Part shown: one piece after another, positions 12,937-26,300 of the stretch
How the letters are laid out: each line of letters opens with the position of its first letter
Position numbering within the stretch: position 1 is the stretch's first letter
NCBI RefSeq assembly: GCF_032854445.1
Contig: NC_088301.1
Span: forward strand, 36,629,187-36,693,186
Direction of reading: 5' to 3'
Origin: Liolophura sinensis
Lineage: Eukaryota > Mollusca > Polyplacophora > Chitonida > Chitonidae
Length of the DNA stretch: 64,000 nt
The notes under the pieces: model-generated
What the model saw: only the letters and a program-made list of their open reading frames with translations
Databases searched by the model: none
Told to the model about the DNA's origin: nothing
Program-made: the position numbers and the translations under genes

Positions 12937-14332
12937 ATCTGGGTGAGAGATGCTGTTGTTTCTTTAGGTTTCTTCGTCCATAAATCAAACAGCTGTCTTT
13001 TAAGGGAAATTTTCTTGAGCTCAGCACTAATCAAGAAGTAAATAAGTAAACTTTTCTTTTTCTGTCCACTTTAAGAGATGCGTAGATAGACTTCAGCAGC
13101 AGATAGCATCAGAAGTCAAGGTATACATCTATTTTTACCTCCACACTTTAACCAGCAGTGATGTGACAATGGCCAGTGTTTTTATGGCGACAACGCTGAT
13201 GATGAATATAATACTTAGTTATCTATACATTCTGTTTAATTCTTTTAATTATTTACTTATTTTTGTTGAGAGAAATGGAGAGGAATGGTTTACAGTGTTA
13301 TCCCCCCTGATGCGCATTTGTAGAGGCGAGCGTTGCACGCGCCACTACATGTTGTTGTTGCAGCAATGAATACAGGAATAGCTTATTTTCTTTGCAATCA
13401 ATATCTGTCTATTATTTATATCGGGAAGAAATTAATTTCACCCAGCAGATTCAGACATGTCAGGAAACAGAGCACCGGTCAATCACGGTAGGTTACCATA
13501 CTTTACATTACTTTGGTAAAACCAAAACGTTCCTGTAGTTGAGTCATATTACCTGGAATCAAAAAAAAAATAATAATAAAACAAAGATCTACACTCAGTA
13601 CAGTTGAAATAGTCTAGCTGGTGTTCGGAACTTGCTCTCTCAAGTCTCATTTGTGTTCCTCCCTGAATACTTTAGAGCGACTTGACGAGACCTAATATCT
13701 TCCAGGTATACGTACATATATCTCTTTCGGCAGCGAAAAATCCGAGTGTTGCTTAGCTAAAAAAATTATTTTCACTGATTTTAATATTTCCTATTTAGGC
13801 ACCCTACGTAAAATATATTTCATGGTAAAACAGATGTGTTGAAATCAGTATCATAACTGTACACGCGTGCTACATGTGCAAATGTTATCAGTACCAGTGC
13901 GTGTGTAGGACTACCGATAAAGTATGCACAAATTCATTAAGCTGTCAGACATAAAGGAGAAATAATACAGGCCAGCCAATGAAATCATTCATGGCTGTAC
14001 TTTAAACAGGAATGTAATTTATTTGTTATTGTTGTCTGTTCGGATGAAAGCAGCCTGAGCTGAAAGACCTGTTCGTTGTCATCCATCAGAATTTGACAGT
14101 AGGTTGTGATATCCTAATCTTAGTGGTTTGTAGCTGCCGCATCTCTTAACAAATGTGACAATGAGGCCATTTATGTATGCTCATTGTTTTAGTATGTAAC
14201 TCAGTCTTTGAATGTTAGAGCAGTAATAAAAGTTGATTAAACGGTGCATTGGCTTCTTTCGTGACATTTTTGTCTAATCTCAGTTATTGTTTATGATTTC
14301 TGTTCTGTTGTTGGGACAGATTATAAATAGCA

Positions 14333-17300
14333 ATGGGTAAGGAGAACAAGGGCTCCAACACAATTCGCCGCAGAAAGAACAAGCCGACTGTAGAGGAGAT
14401 CAGCAAAGCCCGAGAGAAGTGCCCATCAGCCCCACTTGTAGCTTCTTCCTTAGAAGATGAAGGAAGCTACATGTTTAATGAGGAAGTTTTGGGTCCGTCA
14501 CCAATGAAGCAAATCATGTCTTCTGATCAGCAGTTATTCCTTGGTCTTTTTGCGTTCAGAACTGTCAATGCTTTACTCGTACAGACCTACTTTGTCCCTG
14601 ATGAGTTCTGGCAGTCACAAGAAGTAGCTCACAAAATGGTGTTTGGGTGAGGCAGTATTTTTATCACACCTCTTATTCCAAGAAGCGTGACACTACATGT
14701 ATATGTAGTAAACTTAAGTTTCAAGGCAGAGATATTGAATGTGTTACCTCAAAAAAGACAATTTAGTGTTTGTCTACAAGGTCATAAATGAATCACAGCA
14801 CAGGAGTAACAATTTGCTCTGATTTAATTAAATTGTTTCTAATTGCCATTGGGGTGGGGTGCCTCCATGGCCTAGTGGTTAGTGTTCTAGTTCAGCACAA
14901 TAACCCAGGATTCACCCAGACCAGTTCCCTTCTTCCATAACGTTTGCCACCGTCCTATAAATGAAATATTCTTGAGTAAGGTGTAAAACACTAATCAAAT
15001 AATAAATAATTCATTTACTGTAGGTATGGTTACCTAACTTGGGAGTGGCGCTATGGTTTACGTGGCTACCTTTATCCAAGCATGTTTGCTATTTTCTTCA
15101 AGATCTTGGCAGTGTTTGGTTTGGACAATAGACTCATGCTGGTAAGACAAGTGAAAATCATGCAGCTAATACATTTCTGCATGTGAGATTCTTTCACCAC
15201 ATTTGTAACCACACTGTTACATATGAAGACAGAAACGTAAAAATTTTAATATATATCCGTGCAAAGACCTATGTAATCTTGTGTGATCTGAAAACAAATA
15301 AATTAATTGTTTCCTTTCTTTGTGATTCATGCTAATTCTGTCATTTTCATCGATGATATTCACATTCTTGATGTGACTCTGTCTTACCCAACATGTAGTG
15401 TAATTAGTGTTTGCTTTTCCGTGCCTTGCTAACTGCTGGAACTTGAAAGAAATAAAAGAAAGAAAGAATTCAAGAGCAGCAACCATTCTATATCTATTTC
15501 TCAGATAAAGATGCCTCGAATTGTTCAGGGGTTTTGGGCTGCCTGTGGTGACCTGTTTTTGTACAAACTATCAAGGCGGTTAAGTGACCGTCCCACTGCC
15601 CAGTGGGCACTCCTGTGTCAGATCCTATCCTGGGTGACCCTCTACATGAGCACACGGACCCTCAGCAACTCCTTGGAGTCTGTCCTCACTGTCATGGCAT
15701 TGTACTACTACCCCTGGCCAGGAAAACCTAGGTATGAAATAACAGGAACAAATAGCCCTGAATGTGTTGACTTTTATGAAACTAATAATACTTTTCTTCA
15801 AAACTTCAAAAACTTCAAAAGCAAACTCTGACGAAATCTCGAGTATGAAATTTTATTGGAACACCATTGTCAGAAAACTTTTGATATAAATTTTGTTGTA
15901 TTATTGTAAAACTAACTGCCCTGTAAAGCTTCAGTGAAAGAAAAAATAAAACTGGAACTCAGTTTCTGTTGCAAGTGTGCATTTTCTGCCTTTTAAGATT
16001 TTGCAAGGTTTAGATTATGTTCATGAAATATCCTTTTTTGGTCAGATTTTCACAATCCTCACTAGGGTTATGGAAAAATTTCAATTTATTAGTGAAGGTA
16101 TTTTTTTTTGTGCAGGCTTGGTTCATGGAAGTTTTTGGCACTGGCAGCTTTGTCTGTTCTCATCCGTCCTACAGCAGCTGTTGTTTGGATTCTGCTCTGC
16201 TCCTGGCATTTGCAGCAACAGAAACAGAATCTGTTGCGACAACTCAGGGTTTATGTGCTTGTGGGGTATGTAGGAGTTATTTTTAACATGTTGTTTTAAA
16301 TCAAGTTACTGGTTCTTTTATGTTAGATGGTATAGACTTTGTTGTAAGCCTGTTTTTAAAGAAGAAAAGAAAGCAAATATGGATTCTGAGCGGATTGTGG
16401 GGTAGTTAAGAATAAGGCCATGATAGTAATGTTAAGTTTCTTGCATGTATTGCCCAGGTGCTCTGCCAGGGCATATTCATGAGACGGAGACCTGGATGTT
16501 GTACATGTGACTTTTCCCAAACATTAAGATTGCCTGAATTGTAAATTCAAAGAAAGAACGCATCACAAAGCTTTCTGTTTTCTTCGTAAGTGTTTGTAGT
16601 GTTTTGGGATCTTCTAACACCTTGTTCAAATGTGAAAAAAATTTAAAGCTAGTATTTATGAAGAGAGCATTCATAGGTCAGTAAACTACTTGTACCCGTT
16701 TTTGCTGGAAACCTACCAACTTAAAAGTCAAAGTATATTTCAAAGTAAAAACAGTTGCACTAGACTGCATATTTCAGGAATAGTGGAATGCAAATATTTT
16801 CCACCTAATTTATTTTGTTGAAAATGTGTTTCCAGCCTGAAATTGTGTTTCATACATTTTTATTCTAAGCTTTCAATGTAAAGAGCTATGTCTTAGCATT
16901 GTTTATCTTATACATAATGAGTTGCCATCTCACTTGTGTTTACAGATCTGTGGCCCTGGCCAGCTCAGCTCTTCTGGATCGTCTGTGTTATGGACATTGG
17001 GTGAATGTTCAGTATAACTTCATGGAATTCAATGTGTTATCTGGTATGGGAACCTTCTATGGATCCCACCCCTGGCACTGGTATCTCACCCAGGGTGTGC
17101 CTATCCTGCTTACCACCCATTTACTGCCGTTTACCCTTGGGGTCTGGTGGGCACGAAACAAGGTGCTGCTCTGGGTCATTCTCTGGATTATATTTATATA
17201 CAGGTGAGAATATGATTAAAGGTCAATAGCGGACCAAAATGATAACAGAACAGCTAAGTGTATTATTAGTACTGGAATATGTCAGCAGCAATTTATTTCC

Positions 17301-19059
17301 CTATGTGTGTTAGTCCTGTCAAGAAAGCCACATGTAGTGCTGTTTTAAATCAAAAACAGTGCCCAGAATAAACCACTGTGCTTTGGCATAGAAGTGATGA
17401 TATGTCATGCACACATCTTTACCCACAGAATGACCTTGATTAGTACATGTGTGGTGAAAGACAAGTGAACCCCATTTAGATGTATATTAGATCAATTACA
17501 TGTATAAAGCATCTCTATAATAGCAGCCCACCAGTGACTGAACCAATCATGTCCCAGCAATTAAAAAACGTGCATGATTCTTAACCATATAGCCACTACC
17601 CAGCCTCTCTATGTAAATGTATGTAGATGACCTAAAATTTGATGCTTTAGATTATGAGAGTTCTGTTGATATTTGCTTTGAGGGTTTTTTTTGGAAGGTA
17701 AGGTGATATACTAGAGGGGAAATGTGTATGTAAATTTTACAACCAGAAGTAATATTTTGTAACATATTTGCTTTTAAAAATGTACTTTTTTGGGATAACA
17801 TCTAGATTAAATATAGTAAATGATTTGTAAACAACAACTGTTGAGCTGGCACTTGCTGTGATACTTGGCTCTTGTTCCGTGTCTACTAACAATTTATTGT
17901 CAAATATGCCTATACATGCTGTGTCATGTCTTTTTTCCTTTTTCAGCTTTCTGGGCCACAAAGAATTTAGGTTCTTGTATTCATTGGTACCAATGGCAAT
18001 GTACTACTGTGGAGTATACTGCCAATCTCTCTGCACATTACCAAGAATTCACAGAAAGAAATTAAAACAGCAGCAAGCCAAGTTAAGCTCAGAAGATCAG
18101 AGCGATAGTGCCAATAATAAGTATTCAGATGCAGAGGACAGTCCACCAACAATGCCTGTTGAAGCTAAGCCTCTACCTATTGAGTTACAACAACAACAGA
18201 AGCACAAATTCAGTCTTATGAAAGCTAAATTGCTGACAATATTTCTGGCTGTTACGAATATACCAATAGTACTTTACTTTAGTCTCATCCATCAGCGGGG
18301 CACCATTGAAGTCATGAGGTACCTCTACCAACAGGGGGAGGCACAAGACATAAATGTTATGTTTCTAATGCCGTGCCATTCAACTCCATATTACAGGTAA
18401 GCATTCACAGAAGTAGTGCAGTTTGTGAAAATATTTCCTTTCCTGTTTAGCCAACACGTAGCTTCCGTTAAACAGCTTTAGTTTACATGACTTCAGTCCA
18501 AGTCTTGAATTGCACCATTCAGTAAGTCTATTGATAAAAGCTGTGTATAGATGTTACATTCATGATTCCATTCCCTGGAATAGTCATCCTTCATATCTCT
18601 AAGGTATTGCATGTATAAAAAATAAATGACAGGATGTTAATTTATTGTTATTTTGTGATATTGGTGAAGGTCCTAGTATAACAATTCTGTTGTCAGCATA
18701 TAATACATTCTTTAAAATGCTTATCAATGTTTTGTTCCAGCTATCTTCATTTAAACCAAACAATGAGGTTTTTGACGTGTGAACCAAACTTTGGACGCAT
18801 GGAAAATTACACAGATGAGGCAGATATTTTCTTCACAGATCCAGAAAAATGGTTGACTATGGAATATGACATGGGAAATTCTTCTCTTCCTACCCATTTT
18901 GTTTATTTTGATGGTTTGATACCGGACATTCAGGGATTTTTATCAAAACACAAGTATGTGACAAAAATCAAATTGTTCCACACACATTTGCCAGAAGGCC
19001 GAGTGGGATCCAAAGTCTTGGTGAGCACATTGAATAAAAAACTGAACCCCAAGAGGTGA
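14333..19059 (+). CDS. PIGB: GPI mannosyltransferase 3 (PIG-B), complete, 7 exons
   Basis: Family GT22 multi-pass ER membrane enzyme that adds the third mannose to the GPI-anchor precursor, using dolichol-phosphate-mannose. Exons: 14333-14646, 15024-15141, 15505-15731, 16116-16265, 16946-17203, 17947-18396, 18741-19059. Phases agree throughout and the total of 1836 bases gives 611 aa. The luminal GT22 motif is FVPDEFWQ (PDE at residues 89-91), followed by YGYLTWEW and the family block HKEFRFLY in exon 6. The C-terminal part has FLMPCHSTPYY and NFGRMENYTDEAD. The start is the only in-frame Met before the conserved region and gives a basic, hydrophilic N-terminus of about 60 residues. The protein exceeds the human one (about 554 aa, recalled), partly through a Gln/Ser-rich insert of about 55 residues after HKEFRF. 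Candidate poly(A) signals are at 20009, 20111 and 20223. Confidence 0.94.
14858..15011 (+). repeat. tRNA-derived SINE, internally deleted
   Basis: Sense copy in PIGB intron 1. It keeps the head (TGCCTCCATGGCCTAGTGG) and the tail (AGTAAGGTGTAAAACACTAA, then AATAAATAA) but has lost about 100 bp of the middle. It ends about 13 bp before the exon 2 acceptor, so the tail is part of the acceptor neighbourhood. Confidence 0.8.
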
Positions 19060-20008
19060 TATTTATCATAGGTAGTAAGGATTGTATTACAAGGTTGCTG
19101 TACATGTACCAGTATATATAATTCAGGAATGCAGAAGATTTAAACATTTACTTACAACGCACACCAGAATAACAGTATTGTTAACTGACTCCACAAATAC
19201 ATTTAGTTAAGAATTTTGCTTCAAGTTGAAATATTAGTGACATGGTCTTTGATTTAGAAAGTGTTATTTTGTAGTAAATGTGATTGATACATTTCCAAAT
19301 TTGAATATTCTGGATGTAGACTAATGTGTATGTGTTTACACAGAGGGCTGTGGATAACATTGCTCTTTCATATGAAAATATAATGTACATCTACATGTAT
19401 TTACAGCCTTTGAGTCGCTTTCAAGGCTATCTGTATAATTATCTTAGTTGTAAATAACCTCTTTCATGTCATGCTTTTCACTGCGTTTTGCTTCTTCAAC
19501 ACCAGACAAATGTTTCATTATCATAGTCAGACCCAGAGAAGCAGATTTTAATGAAGAGCCACGTTTGCATCACTACTGAAGAAACATGACAGTATTTCAC
19601 TTTAATGAGAACTACTTGTTATACAGTTATGTAAATGGCTAATGTATGTGCAACATTAAAGTTAATCTATCCTTTATCAATTCCCCTATCTCTGATGTGA
19701 ATATAACCTATTGACTTTAATAAGTTTACCTGTAGATATAACTTTATTGTAGCCTTAGTGTAGGTCACATACACTCTTCATGAGAGGAGCTTTGTTAAAT
19801 GTGGAAAAATGCAATAGAAGTAGGCTGGCAACATATGGTGACCCTTAGCTCGCACAAGCTTGTGGACTCTGTTGTATGTCATATTTTCTCCAACACAAAA
19901 ACCGCCAGAATTAGACTAAAGTTACTTTTCGTAATCGTGTTACAGTATCAAAAATCAGGTACCTACGATAGGAAGTTATGACTTTCTTCACATTTTCATG
20001 TAAATAGA

Positions 20009-20228
20009 AATAAATGCCAGAAAATCATTTATCAATCATCAGCCATGGTAATTATGAATGCTCTTATAAACACCACAATGGTTTGGGCTTTCAGTATTTC
20101 AAACAACCTTAATAAATATGGTGTTACCAGTCGCCAGATCACAGATTTATGGCGTCACTTTTTGATTTGACAAATTTCCCATGGATGTGATGTGAGTTTT
20201 ATCCTGGTTTGCAGAATATAAGAATAAA
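20009..20228 (+). promoter_or_regulatory. Candidate poly(A) signals of PIGB
   Basis: AATAAA at 20009-20014, 20111-20116 and 20223-20228, about 0.95 to 1.2 kb past the PIGB stop. No other gene on + lies nearby. Which one is used cannot be told. Confidence 0.35.
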
Positions 20229-20511
20229 AATTATGAAAGATGTATTCTTTTAATGTTCTAATGTATGTGAATATATATGGATTAATCTGCTATGAGCAAC
20301 ATTGAATGAAAAGCAAAAGTTTGTTTCTCTGGACTGTATGTGTGTCACAGAATCAGTACAAGCTTCAGATAAAATTTTCTTTACATGTTAACTTAATTCA
20401 AAAATATGTAGCTATTTATATAAAACAAAAATGTCAAAATGGACATCATTCATGGAATTTATGGTCCAAATCACTTGGACATTAGGATCTTCAAAGCTGT
20501 ATTATCAGCAC

Positions 20512-20760
20512 ATTCCGGCTAGTGGTTAGCATGTTAGCACGGCACAATCATCAAGGAGCGTCTCACCAATTCAACCACTGGACCAATTCAAGTTCACCTC
20601 ATGCTTTCTCTCTGCTTGTAAGTGGGAAGGTACTCTAGCAACCTGCGGATGATCATGGGTTCCCACATGTTTCCCCTCCCACCATAATGCTGGCCACCAT
20701 ATACATTGTATTTATAAGTGAAATTTTCTTGAGTAGGGCATAAAATATCAATCACCTAAA
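20512..20760 (+). repeat. tRNA-derived SINE, diverged
   Basis: Sense copy with CTAGTGGTTAGCATGTTAGC, CCCACCATAATGCTGGCCAC and TATAAGTGAAATTTTCTTGA landmarks. It lies between the convergent PIGB and ASB genes. Confidence 0.8.
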
Positions 20761-21357
20761 TCATTATATCAAAACTTCATTAAAAAATTAAATATTAATT
20801 GTTAAATACATGTATCTGGTATAAACAACTGACCTTTAGCATATGGTTGACAAACCTTTCAATGTAAACCATATTCGTGGAAGACAAGATAACTGGACTG
20901 AGCAAACAGCCCGAGAAGCTTTGTCAATGACTTACTGTCACCAATGTCACTTGAACAGCAAGAGCAGGAAGATTAAAGCGATTTACAGCAGGATTCACCT
21001 TGCACCTGAGGCGTCCTAGCTGTTGAAGTATACCATTAAGATATATATACTCAAGAATGTTGTACCATTATGATGGAGATCAGTTTTATGGGTGGAGGAA
21101 ATTTTAGTGCCCAGGATAAACAACTGATCCTTTTCCACTGACACACTTTTCCACATGCATGCATGCCATACTGGAGGAAAACCAGTGGTCTTATAAACGT
21201 TTGACTGTGAACAATCACAAGAGTGTGGTTGAGTGCTTACTGTCACTAAGGGCCCAGCAGTTGTGGAAGAATTGGGCTTTTCATGATAACAGTTTGACAA
21301 CTTTCAGCACTAAAGAACAAAAAAAAAGACTTCAAGACTGCTTTACAGCAAAAAACA

Positions 21358-22479
21358 TTATATTAATGGAAGAGCTGTATATTCTTTGAGAATGTCTGGT
21401 ATTTCAAACAAGTGAATTCTAGGCAGAAAATTCTGACCCATTATTTTGCGAACAGCAAGTCCACAGAGGTGTTTCAATGTTTGGGGATTGCTTGAGAAGT
21501 TGATCAGCCACTGGCACAAACGTTGATTTGCCTTCAGAACAGCAGGGAAAATTCTGCTTCTGAGCCACTTGTGATTCCTCAGGTCCACGCCAATAGATAA
21601 TATCAGTGTAAGAAAGTCTTCTTGGGCTCTCATCACAGCCATGAAGAAAGGAGAGCTACCATCATCTGAAACTGTGTTAACATCAGCATTAGCACTTGCC
21701 AGGCATTTTGCCACTTCATATTTATTATGAAACACTGTCAGGTGGAAAGCTGTATATCCGTTGATATTTCGACAGTTAATGTCAGCTCCAAAGTTAAGTA
21801 ATTCTTGTACAATGCCGATATGCCCGCAGCTCGCAGCAATGTGAACAGCTCTTTCCATGTGAATGGTAGCCTGGTCAACTAAAGCCCCACCTTGTAGAAG
21901 ATAGGTTACGATACAGTGGTGGCCATAGCACACGGCTGAGTGCAGAGCGGTCCATCCATCTTTATCTTCGATGTTGATGTTTGCCCCATTGTCTATGAGT
22001 AACTTACACAGCTGGTCATACCCTAGACAGGTGGCTACATGTAATGGAGAGAATCCATCACTTTGTATTACATTGACACTGCTTCCTGCCTCTATTAGAA
22101 ACTTGGCCATTGTCAAGTGCCCACAAGCTGATGCCCAGTGGAGGGGTGTTCTCTGCTCCCCGTCACGGTCATCCACGCCAACCCCAGCCTCAAGGAGAAT
22201 CCTCAGACATTCCATATCTCTGCTACAGGAGGCGAGGTGTATGGGAGACCGTTGCCAGGGAAGATCACCAGGGTAAGGACATGTTGGGTTGAATCCATGC
22301 TCAAGGAGAACCCTCAGAATGTCCGATTGACCTCCCTGCACAGCTAAATTCACAGGGTCAGGAGTCAAAGACCAAAGATGTGGTTGATAACCCTTTTGCA
22401 ATATTAAGTTTATTACCATCTTTATATCATTACATCGAATGGCCTTGAGCAAAGATTCTTCTGTATTTGATTCTCCCAT
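21358..22479 (-). CDS. Ankyrin repeat and SOCS box (ASB) family protein
   Basis: Probable substrate receptor of a cullin-5/elongin B-C ubiquitin ligase, recognising targets through its ankyrin repeats. The coding exon is uninterrupted: 373 aa from ATG at 22479-22477 to the stop at 21360-21358. About eight ankyrin repeats fill residues 1-300 (typical pieces: RTPLHWASACGHLTMAKFLI, FSPLHVATCLG, WTALHSAVCYGH). The last 43 residues are a SOCS box, with a BC-box (TLKHLCGLAVRKIMG) and a Cul5-box-like segment (FEIPDILKEY). The frame is open upstream to 22629, but a TTTGCAG acceptor lies one base before the chosen ATG, so upstream sequence is probably intron and the 5' UTR is spliced. The gene is head-to-head with EndoU. 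The ASB subfamily could not be assigned. Confidence 0.92.
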   Translation of the reverse strand: MGESNTEESLLKAIRCNDIKMVINLILQKGYQPHLWSLTPDPVNLAVQGGQSDILRVLLEHGFNPTCPYPGDLPWQRSPIHLASCSRDMECLRILLEAGVGVDDRDGEQRTPLHWASACGHLTMAKFLIEAGSSVNVIQSDGFSPLHVATCLGYDQLCKLLIDNGANINIEDKDGWTALHSAVCYGHHCIVTYLLQGGALVDQATIHMERAVHIAASCGHIGIVQELLNFGADINCRNINGYTAFHLTVFHNKYEVAKCLASANADVNTVSDDGSSPFFMAVMRAQEDFLTLILSIGVDLRNHKWLRSRIFPAVLKANQRLCQWLINFSSNPQTLKHLCGLAVRKIMGQNFLPRIHLFEIPDILKEYTALPLI

Positions 22480-23368
22480 TCTGCAAATAATACACAACCA
22501 TACACTTCCACATACATACAGGCCTACTGTTTTAAAATTAAAGTAATCGCTGATTGAGGTGATATCTGATGATCTGATAGCTGATAACCACATCAAAGTT
22601 CCTTCAGTAAATGCTGATATGGCTGTCAACTATCAGATCGTCAAATATTGCCTGAATCGATGTTTAATGTAACTGAATTAACACTTTTCTCAGTTTAAGA
22701 TTTAAGTTTTGCCTTAATTTCATTATACACTATAAATTAAATAGACCTACAGTTCATATGTCTTTATCAAGAGTCGGGTTAACAGAATTTACAAGCCTAT
22801 CGGTTTTTCGACTTGTTCTGATGTGAATGTTTTTCATACACATAAAACTTAAAAGTAACTTGGAGAAATTAAATCCTATCTTACTTGTCTTACACAAAAT
22901 CAGCTTAATATAGTATAAGAATGTAAGAATAACAATAAAATATATCACTTCATATTCCAGTCGCTCCGTCAAACTCGCCACAACAGGCCAACAGGCACCT
23001 TGCACATTTAACTGGTACGTTTACCGCGCAGTTGTAGACTGGTACATTGCTTTTGAAATAACTGATGAATTTTTGCTTGTTTTCTCAATATATATATACA
23101 TATATATATTTACAACTAATCAGATCGTGTGAGTATGGAAAGATAATATGTCGAACAAATGGCATGAAAATGGGACTATTTGGTGGTTACTATTTCAACG
23201 CAAGATGAACAGAAACTAAACGAGCTGTGGTTGGTTGGCGTTATCCAACAGAAATACGTGTTGCATATTAACTTTAGGGAACTTGGTTTCTCGCCGGGCA
23301 ACTCCCTATCTACCACAGCTGAGTGTGACGGTGCCAGTGAGTGATTTGCTGCGGTTATTATCATTCCA
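22480..23368. promoter_or_regulatory. Divergent intergenic region between ASB and EndoU
   Basis: The start codons of ASB (-) and EndoU (+) are 889 bp apart, so both promoters and the untranslated first exon of ASB should lie here. An AT microsatellite is at about 23086-23110. No clear core promoter motif was seen. The role is inferred from gene layout. Confidence 0.45.
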
Positions 23369-26300
23369 ATGGCATATAAGGGCGGCCAAGGGTAATAATT
23401 TGTTGTCCATTTACATCCTTACGTTGCAAGGTTTATGTCGTTAAGTCAGCTAAATTTAAGTCAGAAATAGAAGATCTGTCGCATTCATATTTCAGTCCTG
23501 TCTTAGTATTTTATTAGTTGTTCGTTAAAACCCGAATTCAAACTTCAAGAATCTTTCAGGGAGCTTTGGTTTTGTTACGCCCATGATGGCCTGCAGTAGT
23601 TCAGTTAAATTAAATGGTGAGGTCTATTTTCAACAATTTCTGATATTGAGGCAGGTAAATATCAGAAATTGTTGAAAGTAGACCTCAACGTTTAATTCAG
23701 TTGAACTACAGTGGTGTGTATGAGAGCACTGACAGTTCTTAAAATGTAAATTGATGTAGATACGGGACTTCGTTTATTAATTTGAGCAAGTGTGTGCTTA
23801 TTACACTGTTCATTGAATTTGTAGGCCTACAAGGATTACAACAGCACCTGGCTAAAACATCTTTTAATCGAAAGCAGGACACTCAAGCTTTCTAAAAAGT
23901 ATCATGCATCATTGTTTTAATAAGATTTCACCGAGTAACATGTAAAATAAAATGACAGTACTGCACAAATGGCTGGTGTGAGTCAGGGCGGCCATCGTGA
24001 GAATTTTATCCAATCAAAAATGTTGCGGTCAGATTGTGCAGCCTAAGATGTGAAGTGACATATGATAATACAGAACAACTCCAAAAGGCATGATTTTGAG
24101 ATCATATGTGATTTAGTTATGTGTAGCCAAAGAGCCATTTCACAAAGTGTTGTGAAACAGATCTGTATCATTTACAGACCATCACTGACGTAAAGTCAGT
24201 TGATTCACAATCTGTGTAATATTCAACGACGATATCACAAATTATGTCAGACAGTAGAATACTATCACAGCCCAAACTGCATTCATCTCCCTGAATACAT
24301 TTTTTTGGTGGTTCATTTTAGTGTTTAGTCAGCAGTTTCTAAATAATAAATATGAGAGTTGGTAAAGAGTTCATTTGGGATGACAAAGGTTTATTGAAAT
24401 GAAAAGACTGCATTTCACTGGACAACTCTTAAAATTAATTAAATCTTATGATATAAATTTTTTCTCAGAATTTGTTCAATTGAAGATTTTAAATTTTGCT
24501 CCTTTGTCTTTCTTGCATACAAGGGATGTTATTTTTGTTTTCTTTTATAACATACACTAAAATTATTGAAACTTTGTATTCAAGATGAGGTGCTTTCTCT
24601 GACGTCTGCGATAACTAGGTTAGCACTGCTTTTCTCTTACAAGCCACCAGTACAAAAGTGAGGCATAAAATCCAGTGACAGTCGAATGCCTAGACCAGCC
24701 TCAGTGGTGCTTAGAATTATTATCATTTGTTTCAGAATTGAGCATAAATCTAGGTGTATAACAATCCTATTTTGTAAACATTTAATAGGCCTAGGTGTCA
24801 AAAACACCAGCACAACCCCTCAGAAGGCTATAACCAGAACCAGGAATACCCCAGCCATGCATCCGCAGCTAGGCTATTTAAACAGGGTCGCTGGAGTTCC
24901 TGTAAATAATGTAGTAGGCCTACTGTATCAACAGTTTAAGCAGTGGAAGAAAACTGTATTTAGGCCTATCACTTGAGCCTTCATCACCAAAGTCCACAAC
25001 TTTTATCTGCCATAGCCCACTGCTTAGCCCATGTAATAGCAACCTCAAGTTCCAGATTCCCTAAGAGGCTTTAATTTGCTTTAAGGAAACCATTTCACAC
25101 AAAATTAACAGGACATTTTAAATTTCTAAGCCACTGAGAAGCTATGTTGTGATTTTCTGTGGTGAGCAGCTGAAATCTGTTGCACAATTCTATGCAGTAC
25201 TGAGTAGTCTTTACATGTTGTGAAGAAATGGGAATTCTTAATGTTGAAGAGGCAAGATGTGGTTTATTCATGTAAGGCTACATAAACTATTTTGTATTCA
25301 GCAGGAAGGATTAAAATGCAAGTAATTTTTGATTGAACGGGACGTGATGTTTGATAAAACCTATTTTAGGTCTGGTTTATCTGGAGAAGCAGATCAATAC
25401 ATAGATGTAATATATCCTATGTGCATCATGTCAGATCTTTTACGTTCTATAGGTTTGACCCTGACTCAGAATTGTCTGAGATTCTGACCAGGCTTTGGGA
25501 ACTGGACACCAACAAATGTACACCTGGAGAAGACTATAAGATAGACCTTCAAGGTAGATATCTTGGTAATCAGTAAGCTGTGTATTAGAAAGCTGTGGCA
25601 TAACACACTCCATATCTTGTCACACACTCCATAACTGCAAAAAGAAGGCCAGCTTGTACCAGTGGTTAAACAAGTTCAGGAATAATGCTTGTTAAAGAAT
25701 ACCTGAAAGTCCAGGCAAACCTCTACATCTAGAGAAAAAGAGATGGATTCATGGTTTTAAATGCATCAGTTAACAATTTAATGTTTACTGTATCTGTTTG
25801 CATTTTGTAAGTAAAGAACAAAATGCAAAAGTGAGTAACCTGCAGACGCAAATGAGCCCTCTGATCATTCTAATTCAAATTGAACGAAGTGATGTGGTTT
25901 GGCTACGTCACCAATGTAAGTCCAGCTGGCTGTAATCCACAGTTATCAGGGATTGAATTTAAAAAAAAAAAGAACTCTAAAACAATTACCTAGTGACCAT
26001 TATGAACTCCCGAAACATTCATCTTCATGCAAGATCAGGTAATCAGTTAGCTTATCTAACTTTTTCCTTAAATGATACAGTAATTTGTACAAAGTTACAA
26101 GTAACTGTATGTAGTGTGAGAAAGAAAGCATTGCATAGATTCTTTGGATAATCATTGATTATACTGATTCTTTCTCTTTTTTTTAGGTTATGTTACAAGC
26201 ACCCGTTCAGTGGGCAGAGATTGGGCCCGACATACTCTGTTTGAGTGGGTTGATGACTGTGTGTTTGAGAGACCAACATATAAAAGTATGAAGTTCACAT

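Larger units (their letters stand above)
9088..14332. other. FAAH 3' region and intergenic DNA upstream of PIGB
   Basis: About 5.2 kb without a recognisable coding exon. A candidate poly(A) signal for FAAH lies at 9574-9579 (AATAAA). One diverged SINE lies near 12.7 kb. The PIGB promoter and any untranslated first exon should lie in the right-hand part, but no TATA box or CpG-rich block stands out. Short open frames here (for example 10062-10247 and 11519-11704) show no family resemblance. Confidence 0.6.

Noticed and set aside
22480-22629. N-terminal extension of the ASB protein to 423 aa
   Set aside because: A TTTGCAG splice acceptor lies one base before the internal ATG, and the extra residues resemble no ankyrin or SOCS protein, so this part is taken as intron.
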